DNA of 64,000 nt, taken from NCBI RefSeq assembly GCF_001425165.1, contig NZ_LMDU01000013.1, positions 186,001 to 250,000 on the forward strand, in the 5' to 3' direction. Below the pieces are notes generated by a model that searched no databases, was not told where the DNA came from, and saw only the letters and a list, made by a program, of their open reading frames with translations. Below are positions 50,832-59,162 of the stretch, one piece after another (positions within the stretch are counted from its first letter, which is position 1; the number at the start of each line of letters is the position of its first letter). This DNA is from Pelomonas sp. Root405. GTDB taxonomy: Bacteria; Pseudomonadota; Gammaproteobacteria; Burkholderiales; Burkholderiaceae_C. The translations under genes and the position numbers were made by a program.

Positions 50832-52598
50832 TTACCAGCCGATGGTGTACGTCACCGTCGTCGGCGCCGACGTATGGATGGATGGGCTGAAGTCACCCAC
50901 GTCGTCGTACGCAAAGCCATAGGCCTTCTTGTTGATGCTGTGGTCGTGCCAGAACTTGGAGTACCAGTTGCTGGCCAAGCCTGCCGGGTGGTGCGCCGTC
51001 TGCACGTACCAGTTGGCCGGTTGCTCGACGACGCGGCGATTCAGCGCCGCGCAGAGCTGCGCCTGGATCTGCAGCTGGGTGCCAGTGTTGGTCGGGTTGC
51101 CGCTCGCGTCTGCCAGCAGGCCGGCGCCAAGCAGCACCATGGCGGTGTCGGGCTTGCCATTGATGTAGAAGGTGCCGGCCGGTGAGCCGCCGGTGAAGAC
51201 GAAGCGGTCACCGCTGATGCGGCCACGGAAGGTGCCGAGGTTCTGCAGCGTGAAGACGAGGTCTTCGTTGCGGTAGCGGGCCCAGACTGCGTCGATGTAG
51301 GGCTGCAAATAGTTGGCGTTGGCCTGGCCGGGCTTGAACGTCGCATGGGCCGGCGCAATGATGCGGTAGGGCGCATGGGGCGCCTGGGCCAGCGAGCGGA
51401 ACTGCGCAGGCGTTTCGGCCTGGAAGCGGCTGAAGAGCTGGTCGCGCGTCTCGTTCAACGCTTCACCCACCGTTTGGTCGAATCCACCCAGACCTTGCAC
51501 GCGCAGCTTCAGCGGGAAGCCGAAGTGGTCCACGCGGGTGGTGTTGATGAAGATGCCCTGGTTGGCATGGCCCTGCGGCAGGATGGCCATCTCACCGAAG
51601 TCGAAGTAGACGTCGATGTTGGGGTCGCTAGGGTTCTCGATGTTGGCGCCGGCGTAGCCGACGTTGCCATTGCCGTCGACGACGACGCGGATGTACATCG
51701 GCGAGCCGACGGACAGCATGATGCGCGCCGAGTCCAGCGCCGGGATGGTGACCGAGCGCGTGCTGCTGAGGCGATGGAAGTAGTTGCTGTAGGTGACGCC
51801 ACCCTTGCTCAGCGCGCCGTTGTCCGCGGTGGACATGGGGATGAGATTGCCCGAGGCGTCCACGCGCACGAAGCGGCCCGTGGCCCAGTCGCGGCCAATG
51901 ATGGCCCAGTAGACCTGGTCGTCGGCCCAGCGGCCGTTTGTCTGGTTGACGATGTTGAACGTCGTGCGGCCGTTCCAGGTGCCAGAGCCGGTGTTGGTGC
52001 CGACACGGTAGGACGAGGTCAGGTCGTTGAAGCCGCGATTGACGAGGTTCGGTTCGTTCGCCGTCAGCACCAGCGAGCCGCCGCCATAGCTGATGTCGTT
52101 GTACAGCGTTGCCTGGTAACCGGCCTGCACGCGCACGGAGGACACGCGGTCGTTCCAGGCAGCGCCGATCCAGCTTGAATCCACATTGCCGCAGAAGCTG
52201 GCGCCGGTGTAGTTCACGTCCGCATAGAAGCAGACCGGCCCAGTCGCCGTGCTGCTGCCAACGGTGTGGCTGAACCGCGGCGTGTCGTAGGCCGCCGTGC
52301 CGTTGTTGTAGGTGAACCAGTAGCCAATGACGTTGCCGCTGACGACGGTGATCTTCTGCTCATGGCGACCGTTGGCCGCAGTCATACGGACGTTTTGCTG
52401 CGGGCCGTTGTTGACGGTGTAGTGGACGTCGACCCACGTGGTCGACACATTGGATTTAAACCAGAGGGTGGCTGTGCTGCCGCTGACTTCCACGCCGTGT
52501 GTGTAGTCCTGGGCCAGCGCCGGTGTGGTGCCGAGCAGGCCAAGAGCCAGCAACCAACAAGCGCCCAACAGGCGCAAGCAACGCAAAACAAGATTCAC
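50832..52598 (-). CDS. Secreted GH64 beta-1,3-glucanase with CBM56 and beta/gamma-crystallin-like domains
   Basis: 588 aa from the GTG at 52598, chosen for its excellent AAAGGAG ribosome site 6 bases ahead. Signal peptide ends at PALA (residues 1-29). Residues about 30-115 resemble CBM56, a beta-1,3-glucan-binding module (SNVSTTWVDVHYTVNNG, GYWFTYNNG). Residues about 120-200 look like a beta/gamma-crystallin repeat (CFYADVNYTGASFCG, ATLYNDISYGGGSLVL). Residues about 205-588 are GH64, with YFDFGEMAI and FINTTRVDHFGFPL carrying the likely catalytic Glu336 and Asp357. It probably attacks fungal or algal laminarin-type glucan. The longer ATG-less frame upstream covers the regulatory region. Confidence 0.9.
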   Translation of the reverse strand: MNLVLRCLRLLGACWLLALGLLGTTPALAQDYTHGVEVSGSTATLWFKSNVSTTWVDVHYTVNNGPQQNVRMTAANGRHEQKITVVSGNVIGYWFTYNNGTAAYDTPRFSHTVGSSTATGPVCFYADVNYTGASFCGNVDSSWIGAAWNDRVSSVRVQAGYQATLYNDISYGGGSLVLTANEPNLVNRGFNDLTSSYRVGTNTGSGTWNGRTTFNIVNQTNGRWADDQVYWAIIGRDWATGRFVRVDASGNLIPMSTADNGALSKGGVTYSNYFHRLSSTRSVTIPALDSARIMLSVGSPMYIRVVVDGNGNVGYAGANIENPSDPNIDVYFDFGEMAILPQGHANQGIFINTTRVDHFGFPLKLRVQGLGGFDQTVGEALNETRDQLFSRFQAETPAQFRSLAQAPHAPYRIIAPAHATFKPGQANANYLQPYIDAVWARYRNEDLVFTLQNLGTFRGRISGDRFVFTGGSPAGTFYINGKPDTAMVLLGAGLLADASGNPTNTGTQLQIQAQLCAALNRRVVEQPANWYVQTAHHPAGLASNWYSKFWHDHSINKKAYGFAYDDVGDFSPSIHTSAPTTVTYTIGW

Positions 52599-52883
52599 CT
52601 TTGTCTCCTTTGCCCGCTCGTCGTGAGGATCGGCGGGTCGTTCGGGTCCCAACGCTGGAAGGGCGGAATGGCCCATCCCTGGCGGGCGGCTCGACTGCGA
52701 AAACCTACTGCGCTCCCCCGGCAGGCAGCCGCTGCGAGGGTCAGGTAGCAGCCAAAAGCAATTGAAAGCGCTTTCAGCATTTGATGAATCGTCCCGGGGC
52801 CAGCAAGAAAGCGGTTTCATGGATAACCCGTGCGAGACGTTTTCATGAGTCGCCCGCTTCTGGGACAGGAAACTCACAAAAGG
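52599..52883. other. Glucanase upstream regulatory region
   Basis: About 285 bases without a gene (331 counting the downstream terminator). It holds a perfect LacI-type palindrome at 52763-52776. The long untranslated stretch between that palindrome and the glucanase GTG (about 165 bases) may be a leader RNA. I could not recognise a known riboswitch in it. Confidence 0.6.
52763..52776. promoter_or_regulatory. Perfect LacI/GalR-type operator upstream of the glucanase gene
   Basis: TGAAAGCGCTTTCA is a perfect 14-base palindrome with a central CG. It fits the LacI-family/cre-like consensus TGNAANCGNWNNCA and stands out in this GC-rich sequence. It is 164 bases upstream of the glucanase start. 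No LacI-family gene lies in the window, so the regulator is elsewhere. Confidence 0.75.
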
Positions 52884-52910
52884 AAACGGCCGCCTTGCGG
52901 GCGGCCGTTT
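52884..52910 (-). terminator. Terminator of the etf/acyl-CoA dehydrogenase/nitronate monooxygenase cluster
   Basis: Perfect 11-bp stem AAACGGCCGCC (52884-52894) / GGCGGCCGTTT (52900-52910) with a 5-base loop, followed on the minus strand by CCTTTTG. It lies 19 bases after the nitronate monooxygenase stop. Confidence 0.85.
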
Positions 52911-52929
52911 AGCGCTGCTCGCTAACCGA

Positions 52930-53883
52930 TCAAGTGAGCGAGAGTCGGGCCCGAGCTGCCGCGTACTCACGTTTGAGACGGGCGATCAATTGAGCGGCGG
53001 GTAGCACCTCGCGCACTGCACCAATGCCCTGCCCGCTGCCCCATATTTCCTTCCAGGCCTTTGCCGCGCCGCCGCCAAAGTTCATGGCGCTCGGGTCGCT
53101 CTCCGGCAGCTTGTCCGGGTCCATGCCGGCCGCCACGATAGAGCCGCGCAGGTAGTTGCCGTGGACGCCGGTGAAGAGGTTGCTGTAGACGATGTCGTCG
53201 CTGTTGCTGGCGACGATCATCTGCTTGTACTCGTCGCTCGCCCGCGCTTCGTCGGTGGCGATGAAGGCGGAGCCGATGTAGGCCAGGTCGGCACCCATCG
53301 CCTGTGCCGCCAGGACGGCGTCGCCGGTCGCCATCGAGCCGGACAGCGCCACCGGGCCATCGAACCACTCGCGGATCTCCTGGATCAGCGCAAACGGGCT
53401 CTTGACGCCTGCGTGGCCGCCAGCACCTGCCGCGACGGCGATCAGGCCGTCAGCGCCCTTCTCGATGGCCTTGCGCGCAAACTTGTTGTTGATGATGTCG
53501 TGCAACACGATGCCGCCCCAGGCATGAACCGAGGCGTTCACGTCCTCGCGCGCCCCCAGCGACGTGATGACGATGGGCACCTTGTACTTGGCGCAGACCT
53601 GCATGTCGTGCTCGAGGCGCTCATTGCTCTTGTGCACGATCTGGTTGATGGCAAAGGGCGCGGCCGGCTTGTCCGGGTTGTTGCGGTTGTAGGCCGCCAG
53701 CGTCTCCGTGATTTCAGCCAGCCATTCGTCGAGCAGTTCGGCGGGCCGCGCGTTCAACGCCGGCATCGAGCCGACGATGCCCGCCTTGCACTGCTCAATG
53801 ACGAGCTTGGGATTGCTGATGATGAAGAGCGGCGAGCCGATGACGGGCAGCGGCAGGTTCTTCAGGATGGAAGGCAGGGCCAA
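52930..53883 (-). CDS. Nitronate monooxygenase (2-nitropropane dioxygenase family)
   Basis: 317 aa FMN-dependent TIM-barrel enzyme. It starts MALPSILKNLPLPVIGSPLF and has AGIVGSMPALNAR near residue 34, the FMN-phosphate region [17 protein letters not shown] with the catalytic-type His near residue 157, LSGSMATGDAVLAAQAMGAD, and IGSAFIATDEARAS. The family oxidises alkyl nitronates such as propionate 3-nitronate. It is 11 bases after the acyl-CoA dehydrogenase stop and is the last gene before the terminator. Confidence 0.92.
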   Translation of the reverse strand: MALPSILKNLPLPVIGSPLFIISNPKLVIEQCKAGIVGSMPALNARPAELLDEWLAEITETLAAYNRNNPDKPAAPFAINQIVHKSNERLEHDMQVCAKYKVPIVITSLGAREDVNASVHAWGGIVLHDIINNKFARKAIEKGADGLIAVAAGAGGHAGVKSPFALIQEIREWFDGPVALSGSMATGDAVLAAQAMGADLAYIGSAFIATDEARASDEYKQMIVASNSDDIVYSNLFTGVHGNYLRGSIVAAGMDPDKLPESDPSAMNFGGGAAKAWKEIWGSGQGIGAVREVLPAAQLIARLKREYAAARARLSLT

Positions 53884-53894
53884 ATTGAACTCCG

Positions 53895-55682
53895 TCAGAA
53901 AGCTTCGAGGCTGAGGGCGGTGACGCTGTCCGCGCCGTCGACGATGGCCGCACGCAGCGACCCCGTGCGTGGCAGGATGTGCTCGGCGTAGAAGCGCGCG
54001 GTCGTGATCTTGGCGGCCATGAATTCCTTGTCAGTCGCCAAGGCGTCTTCCGCGGCCATCAGCGCACGCGCCAACTGCCAGCCAGCCACCAGGTTGCCGG
54101 CCAACATCAGGTAAGGCACCGAGCCGGCATAGGCCGCGTTTGGATTGCTCTTCGCTGAGCCTGCGATGTAGTCGACGACGGTGAGGAAGTCCTCGCGCGA
54201 AGTGCGCAGCGACTTCAGCACGGCGCGCGCCGCCACGCTGTCGCGCTTGGCCAGCTCACGTTCCGTCACCTCGATCTGGCCGGCAATGCCACGCGCCAGT
54301 TGGCCGCCGTCACGCGCCGTCTTGCGGCCGACCAGGTCGTTGGCCTGGATGGCCGTCGTGCCTTCATAGATCGTCAGGATCTTGGCGTCCCGGTAGTACT
54401 GCGCCGCGCCGGTCTCCTCGATGAAGCCCATGCCGCCATGTACTTGCACGCCGAGTGATGTGACCTCCAGGCTCATCTCCGTGCTGTAGCCCTTCACCAG
54501 CGGCACCATGAAGTCGTAGAAGGCCTGGTTCTGCTTGCGCGCGTCTGCGTCGGGATGGTGATGGGCCGCGTCGAAAGCCGCTGCCGCTGTGCTCGCCATC
54601 GCGCGGCAGCCTTCGGTCAGCGCGCGCATCGTCATCAGCATGCGACGCACGTCGGGGTGATGAATGATGGCTGCGCTGCCCGCCACAGAACCATCAACCG
54701 GACGCGACTGCACGCGGTCTTTCGCGTAAGCCACCGCCTTCTGATAGGCGCGGTCCGCCACCGCGATGCCCTGCAAGCCCACGCCGTAGCGGGCCGCGTT
54801 CATCATGATGAACATGTACTCGAGGCCGCGATTTTCCTGGCCGATCAGCGTGCCGATTGCACCGCCGTGGTCGCCGAACTGCAACACCGCTGTCGGACTG
54901 GCCTTGATGCCCATCTTGTGTTCAATGGACACGCAGTGAGCGTCATTGCGAGCGCCAAGGCTGCCATCCGCGTTGACAAGGAACTTGGGCACCAGGAACA
55001 GGCTGATGCCCTTCACGCCCTCGGGTGCGCCCACAACGCGGGCCAGCACGAGGTGGACGATGTTCTCGGCCATGTCGTGCTCGCCATAGGTGATGAAGAT
55101 CTTGGTGCCAAAGATCTTGTGGGTGCCGTCACCCTGCGGCTCGGCACGCGTGCGCACCAGGGCGAGGTCGGAGCCGGCCTGCGGTTCGGTGAGGTTCATC
55201 GTGCCGGTCCACGAGCCGTCCAGCAGCTTGGGGATGTAGACGGCGCGCTGCTCCTCGGTGCCTGCCGTCAGCAGCGCCTCGACTGCGCCGTCGGTCAGCA
55301 GCGGGCAGAGCGCGAAACTCATGTTGGCCGCCTGCAGCATCTCGTTGCACGCCGCGGCAATGGTCTTGGGTGCGCCCTGCCCGCCGAAGGCCGTGGGGTG
55401 CTGCAAGCCTTGCCAGCCGCCTTCGGCGTAGGCACGGAATGCTTGCTTGAAGCCAGGCGTTGTCGTGACGACGCCGTCTTTCCACGACGACGGGTTCTTG
55501 TCACCCTCAAAGTTCAGCGGCGCGATGACGTCTTCCGTCAGCTTGGCGCATTCCTCCAGCACGGCGGCCGCGGTGTCCAGGCCAAAGTCGGCAAATGCAG
55601 GGACTTGCCCCGTTAGCGACTCCAACGCCGCGAGGTGCTGGATGTTGAAGAGCATGTCCTTGAGGGGAGCTTGGTAACTCAT
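53895..55682 (-). CDS. Acyl-CoA dehydrogenase (long, 595-residue type)
   Basis: FAD enzyme oxidising an acyl-CoA and passing electrons to ETF. 595 aa, the longer class with an extra C-terminal domain seen in DmdC-like and related acyl-CoA dehydrogenases. It has MNLTEPQAGSDLALVRTRA near residue 163, KIFGTKIFITYGEHDM, the C-terminal VQVHGGMGFIEETGAAQYYRDAKI (written in part) and IYEGTTAIQANDLVGRK. It lies directly downstream of etfBA, its likely acceptor, across a strong terminator. The acyl chain preference is unknown. Confidence 0.94.
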   Translation of the reverse strand: MSYQAPLKDMLFNIQHLAALESLTGQVPAFADFGLDTAAAVLEECAKLTEDVIAPLNFEGDKNPSSWKDGVVTTTPGFKQAFRAYAEGGWQGLQHPTAFGGQGAPKTIAAACNEMLQAANMSFALCPLLTDGAVEALLTAGTEEQRAVYIPKLLDGSWTGTMNLTEPQAGSDLALVRTRAEPQGDGTHKIFGTKIFITYGEHDMAENIVHLVLARVVGAPEGVKGISLFLVPKFLVNADGSLGARNDAHCVSIEHKMGIKASPTAVLQFGDHGGAIGTLIGQENRGLEYMFIMMNAARYGVGLQGIAVADRAYQKAVAYAKDRVQSRPVDGSVAGSAAIIHHPDVRRMLMTMRALTEGCRAMASTAAAAFDAAHHHPDADARKQNQAFYDFMVPLVKGYSTEMSLEVTSLGVQVHGGMGFIEETGAAQYYRDAKILTIYEGTTAIQANDLVGRKTARDGGQLARGIAGQIEVTERELAKRDSVAARAVLKSLRTSREDFLTVVDYIAGSAKSNPNAAYAGSVPYLMLAGNLVAGWQLARALMAAEDALATDKEFMAAKITTARFYAEHILPRTGSLRAAIVDGADSVTALSLEAF

Positions 55683-55707
55683 TTGTTCCTCCTTGCAGAA
55701 ACAAAAA

Positions 55708-55738
55708 GGGCGCCGCGACGACGAAGGTCGGGGCGCCC
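55708..55738 (-). terminator. Intrinsic terminator between etfA and the acyl-CoA dehydrogenase gene
   Basis: Stem GGGCGCC (55708-55714) / GGCGCCC (55732-55738) extended by CGAC/GTCG inside. The minus strand continues TTTTTG immediately after. A textbook Rho-independent terminator 22 bases after the etfA stop. Confidence 0.88.
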
Positions 55739-55760
55739 GGTGTGGTCAGCGTGCGGCGGT

Positions 55761-56693
55761 TTACAGCGCGGCGACGAGTTCCGGCACGGCCGTGAACAAG
55801 TCGGCTTCCAGGCCGTAATCGGCCACCGAGAAGATCGGCGCTTCCGCGTCCTTGTTGATCGCGACGATGACCTTGGAGTCCTTCATGCCGGCCAGGTGCT
55901 GGATGGCACCCGAGATGCCGGCGGCAATGTAGAGCTGCGGCGCGACGATCTTGCCGGTCTGGCCCACCTGCCAGTCGTTGGGCGCGTAGCCAGCGTCGAC
56001 AGCTGCGCGCGAAGCACCGAGGGCGGCGCCGAGCTTGTCGGCCAGCGGTGTCAGGACTTCCATGAACTTGTCGCTGCTGCCCAGCGCACGGCCACCGGAC
56101 ACGATGATCTTGGCAGCGGTCAGTTCGGGACGGTCGCTCTTGGTCACCTCACGGCCGACGAAGCTGCTCTTGCCGCTGTCGGCAGACGCCGCCACGGTTT
56201 CCACGGCGGCGGAGCCACCCGTGGCAGCAGCAGGATCGAAGCCCGTGGTGCGCACGGTCAGTACCTTGGTCGCATCGCTGCTCTGCACCGTCGCAATGGC
56301 GTTGCCTGCATAGATGGGACGCTCGAAGGTGTCGGCGCTGATCACCTTGGTCACGTCGCTCAGCTGGGCCACATCCAGCAGCGCCGCGACGCGCGGCGCA
56401 ACGTTCTTGCCCGCAGCAGTCGCCGGGAAGAGGATGTGGCTGTAGCCAGAGGCCAGGGCCACGACCTGCGCGGCGACGTTCTCGGCAAGGCCTTCGGCCA
56501 GCGCGGCCGAGTCGGCCTGCAGGACCTTGGCAACGCCGGCGATTTGCGCAGCAGCTGCCGCAGCGGCTCCGGCGTTCTGGCCAGCGACCAGCACATGCAC
56601 ATCACCGCCCAGCGCGACGGCGGCGCTGACGGTGTTGAGGGTTGCGCCCTTGATCGAGGCGTTGTCGTGTTCAGCAATAACCAGGGCAGTCAT
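55761..56693 (-). CDS. etfA: Electron transfer flavoprotein alpha subunit
   Basis: 310 aa FAD-binding subunit. The C-terminal FAD domain carries [45 protein letters not shown] (written in part), and [20 protein letters not shown]. It receives electrons from acyl-CoA dehydrogenases and hands them to ETF-ubiquinone oxidoreductase. It shares one base with the etfB stop (TGATG). Confidence 0.97.
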   Translation of the reverse strand: MTALVIAEHDNASIKGATLNTVSAAVALGGDVHVLVAGQNAGAAAAAAAQIAGVAKVLQADSAALAEGLAENVAAQVVALASGYSHILFPATAAGKNVAPRVAALLDVAQLSDVTKVISADTFERPIYAGNAIATVQSSDATKVLTVRTTGFDPAAATGGSAAVETVAASADSGKSSFVGREVTKSDRPELTAAKIIVSGGRALGSSDKFMEVLTPLADKLGAALGASRAAVDAGYAPNDWQVGQTGKIVAPQLYIAAGISGAIQHLAGMKDSKVIVAINKDAEAPIFSVADYGLEADLFTAVPELVAAL

Positions 56694-57442
56694 CAGATCA
56701 CCTTCGCTTCAGTCTTCAGTTTGTTCACCAGGGTGGCCACATCGGGCACCTTGACGCCCGCACCGCGCTTGGGCGGCTCGCTGACCTTGAGCGTCTTGAT
56801 GCGAGGCGCGACATCCACGCCCAGGTCAGCCGGCTTGACGATGTCGAGCTGCTTCTTCTTGGCCTTCATGATGTTGGGCAAGGTGACGTAGCGCGGCTCA
56901 TTCAGGCGCAGGTCGGTCGTCACGACAGCCGGCAGGCTCAAGGACACCGTCTCCAGGCCACCGTCCACTTCGCGGGTGACATTCAGCTTATCGCCGGCCA
57001 TCTCAACCTTGGAGGCGAATGTGCCCTGCGGCATGCCGGTGAGCGCGGCCAGCATCTGGCCTGTCTGGTTGCAATCGTCATCGATGGCCTGCTTGCCGAG
57101 GATGACCAGCTGCGGCTGCTCTTTGTCCACCAGCGCCTTCAGCAGCTTGGCGACGGCCAACGGCTGCAGCTCTTCGGTGGTTTCGACCAGGATGGCGCGG
57201 TCCGCGCCAATGGCCATCGCGGTGCGAAGCGTTTCCTGGCACTGCGTGACGCCGCAAGACACGGCGATGACCTCGGTCACCACGCCTTTCTCCTTCAAGC
57301 GCACGGCCTCTTCGACGGCGATCTCGTCGAAAGGGTTCATGGACATCTTCACGTTGGCGATGTCAACGCCCGTGCCATCGCTCTTGACGCGCACCTTGAC
57401 GTTGTAGTCAACGACGCGTTTGACAGGAACCAAAACCTTCAT
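56693..57442 (-). CDS. etfB: Electron transfer flavoprotein beta subunit
   Basis: 249 aa AMP-binding subunit. It starts [23 protein letters not shown]-beta signatures are [40 protein letters not shown] and [20 protein letters not shown]. First gene of etfB-etfA. The 172-base gap to murI holds a GCTCCC/GGGAGC hairpin (57492-57506), and its minus strand carries a TAGAAT box (57534-57539 region) that could be its -10. Confidence 0.97.
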   Translation of the reverse strand: MKVLVPVKRVVDYNVKVRVKSDGTGVDIANVKMSMNPFDEIAVEEAVRLKEKGVVTEVIAVSCGVTQCQETLRTAMAIGADRAILVETTEELQPLAVAKLLKALVDKEQPQLVILGKQAIDDDCNQTGQMLAALTGMPQGTFASKVEMAGDKLNVTREVDGGLETVSLSLPAVVTTDLRLNEPRYVTLPNIMKAKKKQLDIVKPADLGVDVAPRIKTLKVSEPPKRGAGVKVPDVATLVNKLKTEAKVI

Positions 57443-57614
57443 CGGAAACTCCAGCTCGAATTGACGTAAACGTTAACCAGATTCTAAGGGTGCTCCCAGC
57501 GGGAGCTGCGCTTAAAAAAGCACGACCGTTCGATTCTAGCCAGACGCCCGCCGGGGTTGAAAAAACTCTTTCTGGAGAGGTCTCTCGAATCGCGAAGCTA
57601 GACTGCTCGCGCCC

Positions 57615-58436
57615 ATGCAGACCGCCCCCCCTCCACGCCGCGAGATCGGCGTTTTCGATTCCGGCGTCGGCGGTTTCACCGTGCTGCGCGAGTTGCACGC
57701 CATGCTGCCGACCGCGCGACTGCGCTACCTCGCGGACACGGCCTATGCTCCTTACGGCGGCCGCAGTCCCGAGGAAATTCGCGCTCGCAGCTTTGCCATC
57801 ACCGAGCACCTGATCGACTGCGGCGCCCATTTGATCGTCATCGCCTGCAATACGGCGACAGCGCACGCCATCGAGGCGCTGCGCGAACGCTGGCCCACTT
57901 TGCCTTTCGTTGGCACCGAGCCAGGCATCAAACCCGCTGTCGCCGCGACACGCAATGGGCGCATCGGCTTGCTGGCCACGCCGGCCACCGCAGCAAGCCT
58001 GCGGCTGCGCGCATTGATCGAGCGGCATGTGAACGGCAGTGAGGTGGTCGTACAAGGCTGCCCAGGTATCGTTGACCACATCGAGGCCGGTGACCTGGAC
58101 AGCCCCGAACTGCGCGTTCTGGTTGAGGGTTACTGCGCGCCGCTGCACGCTGCTGGCGTAGACACGGCGCTGCTGGGCTGCACGCACTACCCGCTGATCG
58201 CGCCGCTTTGGCAAGCAGCCCTTGGCCCAGGCATACGGCTGCTGCGAATCGAAACGGCCGTCGCTCGCCGCGCAGCCGGGCTCTGGACGCCTGCGACTAC
58301 CGATGAGGCGCATCTCGCCATCGAAACGAGCGGCAGCTCGGCTGCGCTGGAAGACTGGATGGCCGCTGTGCTCAACTGGCGGGGCCGGGATGTCAGCACC
58401 TGGCAGGCGGAAAACAGAACGGCCAGCAAATGCTGA
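57615..58436 (+). CDS. murI: Glutamate racemase
   Basis: Makes D-glutamate for peptidoglycan. 273 aa. It starts IGVFDSGVGGFTVLREL at residue 11. Both catalytic cysteines are present: Cys78 in IACNTATAHA and Cys189 in LLGCTHYPLI. GRSPEEI and the GTEPGIKPA segment are also typical. It stands alone on the plus strand between etfB (divergent) and the tRNA cluster (convergent). Confidence 0.96.
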   Translation: MQTAPPPRREIGVFDSGVGGFTVLRELHAMLPTARLRYLADTAYAPYGGRSPEEIRARSFAITEHLIDCGAHLIVIACNTATAHAIEALRERWPTLPFVGTEPGIKPAVAATRNGRIGLLATPATAASLRLRALIERHVNGSEVVVQGCPGIVDHIEAGDLDSPELRVLVEGYCAPLHAAGVDTALLGCTHYPLIAPLWQAALGPGIRLLRIETAVARRAAGLWTPATTDEAHLAIETSGSSAALEDWMAAVLNWRGRDVSTWQAENRTASKC

Positions 58437-58461
58437 CCGTTTGAGCTGCTGACAAGCGTCT

Positions 58462-58549
58462 GGTGCGCGGGACGGGACTTGAACCCGTACGCCCCCTTCG
58501 AGGCGGCGGATTTTAAGTCCGCTGCGTTTACCGATTTCGCCACCCGCGC
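58462..58549 (-). tRNA. tRNA-Leu (anticodon TAA)
   Basis: 88 nucleotides with encoded CCA. Acceptor stem GCGCGGG/CCCGCGC. Anticodon stem GCGGA/TCCGC with loop CTTAAAA gives TAA. It has a long class-II variable arm and a T-loop TTCAAGT. Last of the five-tRNA run. A 13-base palindrome CCGGATTATCCGG (58556-58568) lies just upstream of its 5' end. Confidence 0.97.
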
Positions 58550-58583
58550 GGCGAGCCGGATTATCCGGTCCGCGAAAAAGAAA

Positions 58584-58613
58584 ACGGGAGATCCGACTGA
58601 TCGAATCTCCCGT
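58584..58613 (-). terminator. Terminator-like hairpin between tRNA-Gly and tRNA-Leu
   Basis: Stem ACGGGAGAT (58584-58592) / ATCTCCCGT (58605-58613), 12-base loop, followed on the minus strand by TTTCTTTTTC. It sits 5 bases after the tRNA-Gly CCA, so tRNA-Leu needs read-through or its own promoter. Confidence 0.75.
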
Positions 58614-58617
58614 GAAT

Positions 58618-58693
58618 TGGAGCGGGTAACGAGGCTCGAACTCGTGACCTCAACCTTGGCAAGGTTGCGCTCTACCAACTGAGCTACACCCGC
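58618..58693 (-). tRNA. tRNA-Gly (anticodon GCC), third Gly copy in transcription order
   Basis: 76 nucleotides with encoded CCA. Acceptor GCGGGTG, anticodon loop within AACCTTGCCAAGGTT gives GCC, T-loop TTCGAGC. Identical to the copy at 58752-58827. Confidence 0.97.
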
Positions 58694-58751
58694 GCATTTC
58701 GACTAGCCCCGGTTGTGACACTTGGGCAAGACATCGGTGCGACCGATTTAT

Positions 58752-58827
58752 TGGAGCGGGTAACGAGGCTCGAACTCGTGACCTCAACCTTGGCAAGGTT
58801 GCGCTCTACCAACTGAGCTACACCCGC
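58752..58827 (-). tRNA. tRNA-Gly (anticodon GCC), second Gly copy
   Basis: 76 nucleotides with encoded CCA, base-for-base the same as 58618-58693. The two are separated by 58 bases of unrelated spacer, pointing to recent duplication or gene conversion of the tRNA only. Confidence 0.97.
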
Positions 58828-58838
58828 ATGGTGCTTTT

Positions 58839-58912
58839 TGGAGGCGCGATCCGGAGTCGAACCGGACTAACCGGATTTGCAATCCGGGGCATAACCGCTT
58901 TGCTATCGCGCC
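58839..58912 (-). tRNA. tRNA-Cys (anticodon GCA)
   Basis: 74 nucleotides with encoded CCA. Acceptor GGCGCGA/TCGCGCC, anticodon stem CCGGA/TCCGG with loop TTGCAAA gives GCA, T-loop TTCGACT. It lies 11 bases before the second tRNA-Gly in the same transcript. Confidence 0.97.
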
Positions 58913-58956
58913 GCCGTAAACCCAAAATCAGAATCGTTTGGCGCGACCCTGACGGA

Positions 58957-58980
58957 AAAGGGAAGCCTGGGCTTCCCTTT
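58957..58980 (-). terminator. Hairpin between the first tRNA-Gly and tRNA-Cys
   Basis: Stem AAAGGGAAGC (58957-58966) / GCTTCCCTTT (58971-58980) with a 4-base loop, followed on the minus strand by a short TCCG tail. It may act as a partial terminator or a processing signal inside the tRNA transcript. Confidence 0.55.
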
Positions 58981-58990
58981 CGGAAAATCA

Positions 58991-59066
58991 TGGAGCGGGA
59001 TAAGAGGCTCGAACTCTCGACCTATACCTTGGCAAGGTATCGCTCTACCAACTGAGCTAATCCCGC
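58991..59066 (-). tRNA. tRNA-Gly (anticodon GCC), first Gly copy, divergent sequence
   Basis: 76 nucleotides with encoded CCA. Acceptor GCGGGAT, anticodon within ATACCTTGCCAAGGTAT gives GCC. It differs from the other two Gly copies in the acceptor, anticodon and T stems, with compensating changes that keep pairing. First gene of the tRNA run. Confidence 0.97.
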
Positions 59067-59117
59067 TTTGTTTCTCTAGCCAGCCAACTGTGCGGTTGCC
59101 TGTTTAGCGAAGCTGGC

Positions 59118-59147
59118 ATTGTAATCCAGTTTTTTATCGACTGACAA
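59118..59147 (-). promoter_or_regulatory. Promoter of the tRNA cluster
   Basis: Minus strand -35 TTGTCA (59147-59142, 5 of 6), 18-base spacer that is A-rich, -10 TACAAT (59123-59118, 5 of 6). It would start transcription about 45 bases ahead of tRNA-Gly. One of the best sigma-70-type promoters in the window. Confidence 0.75.
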
Positions 59148-59162
59148 GTCAGCGGCGCCGGC

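Noticed and set aside
52599-52762. Possible riboswitch in the glucanase leader
   Set aside because: I compared it by eye with c-di-GMP-type and other common aptamers and found no matching conserved core.
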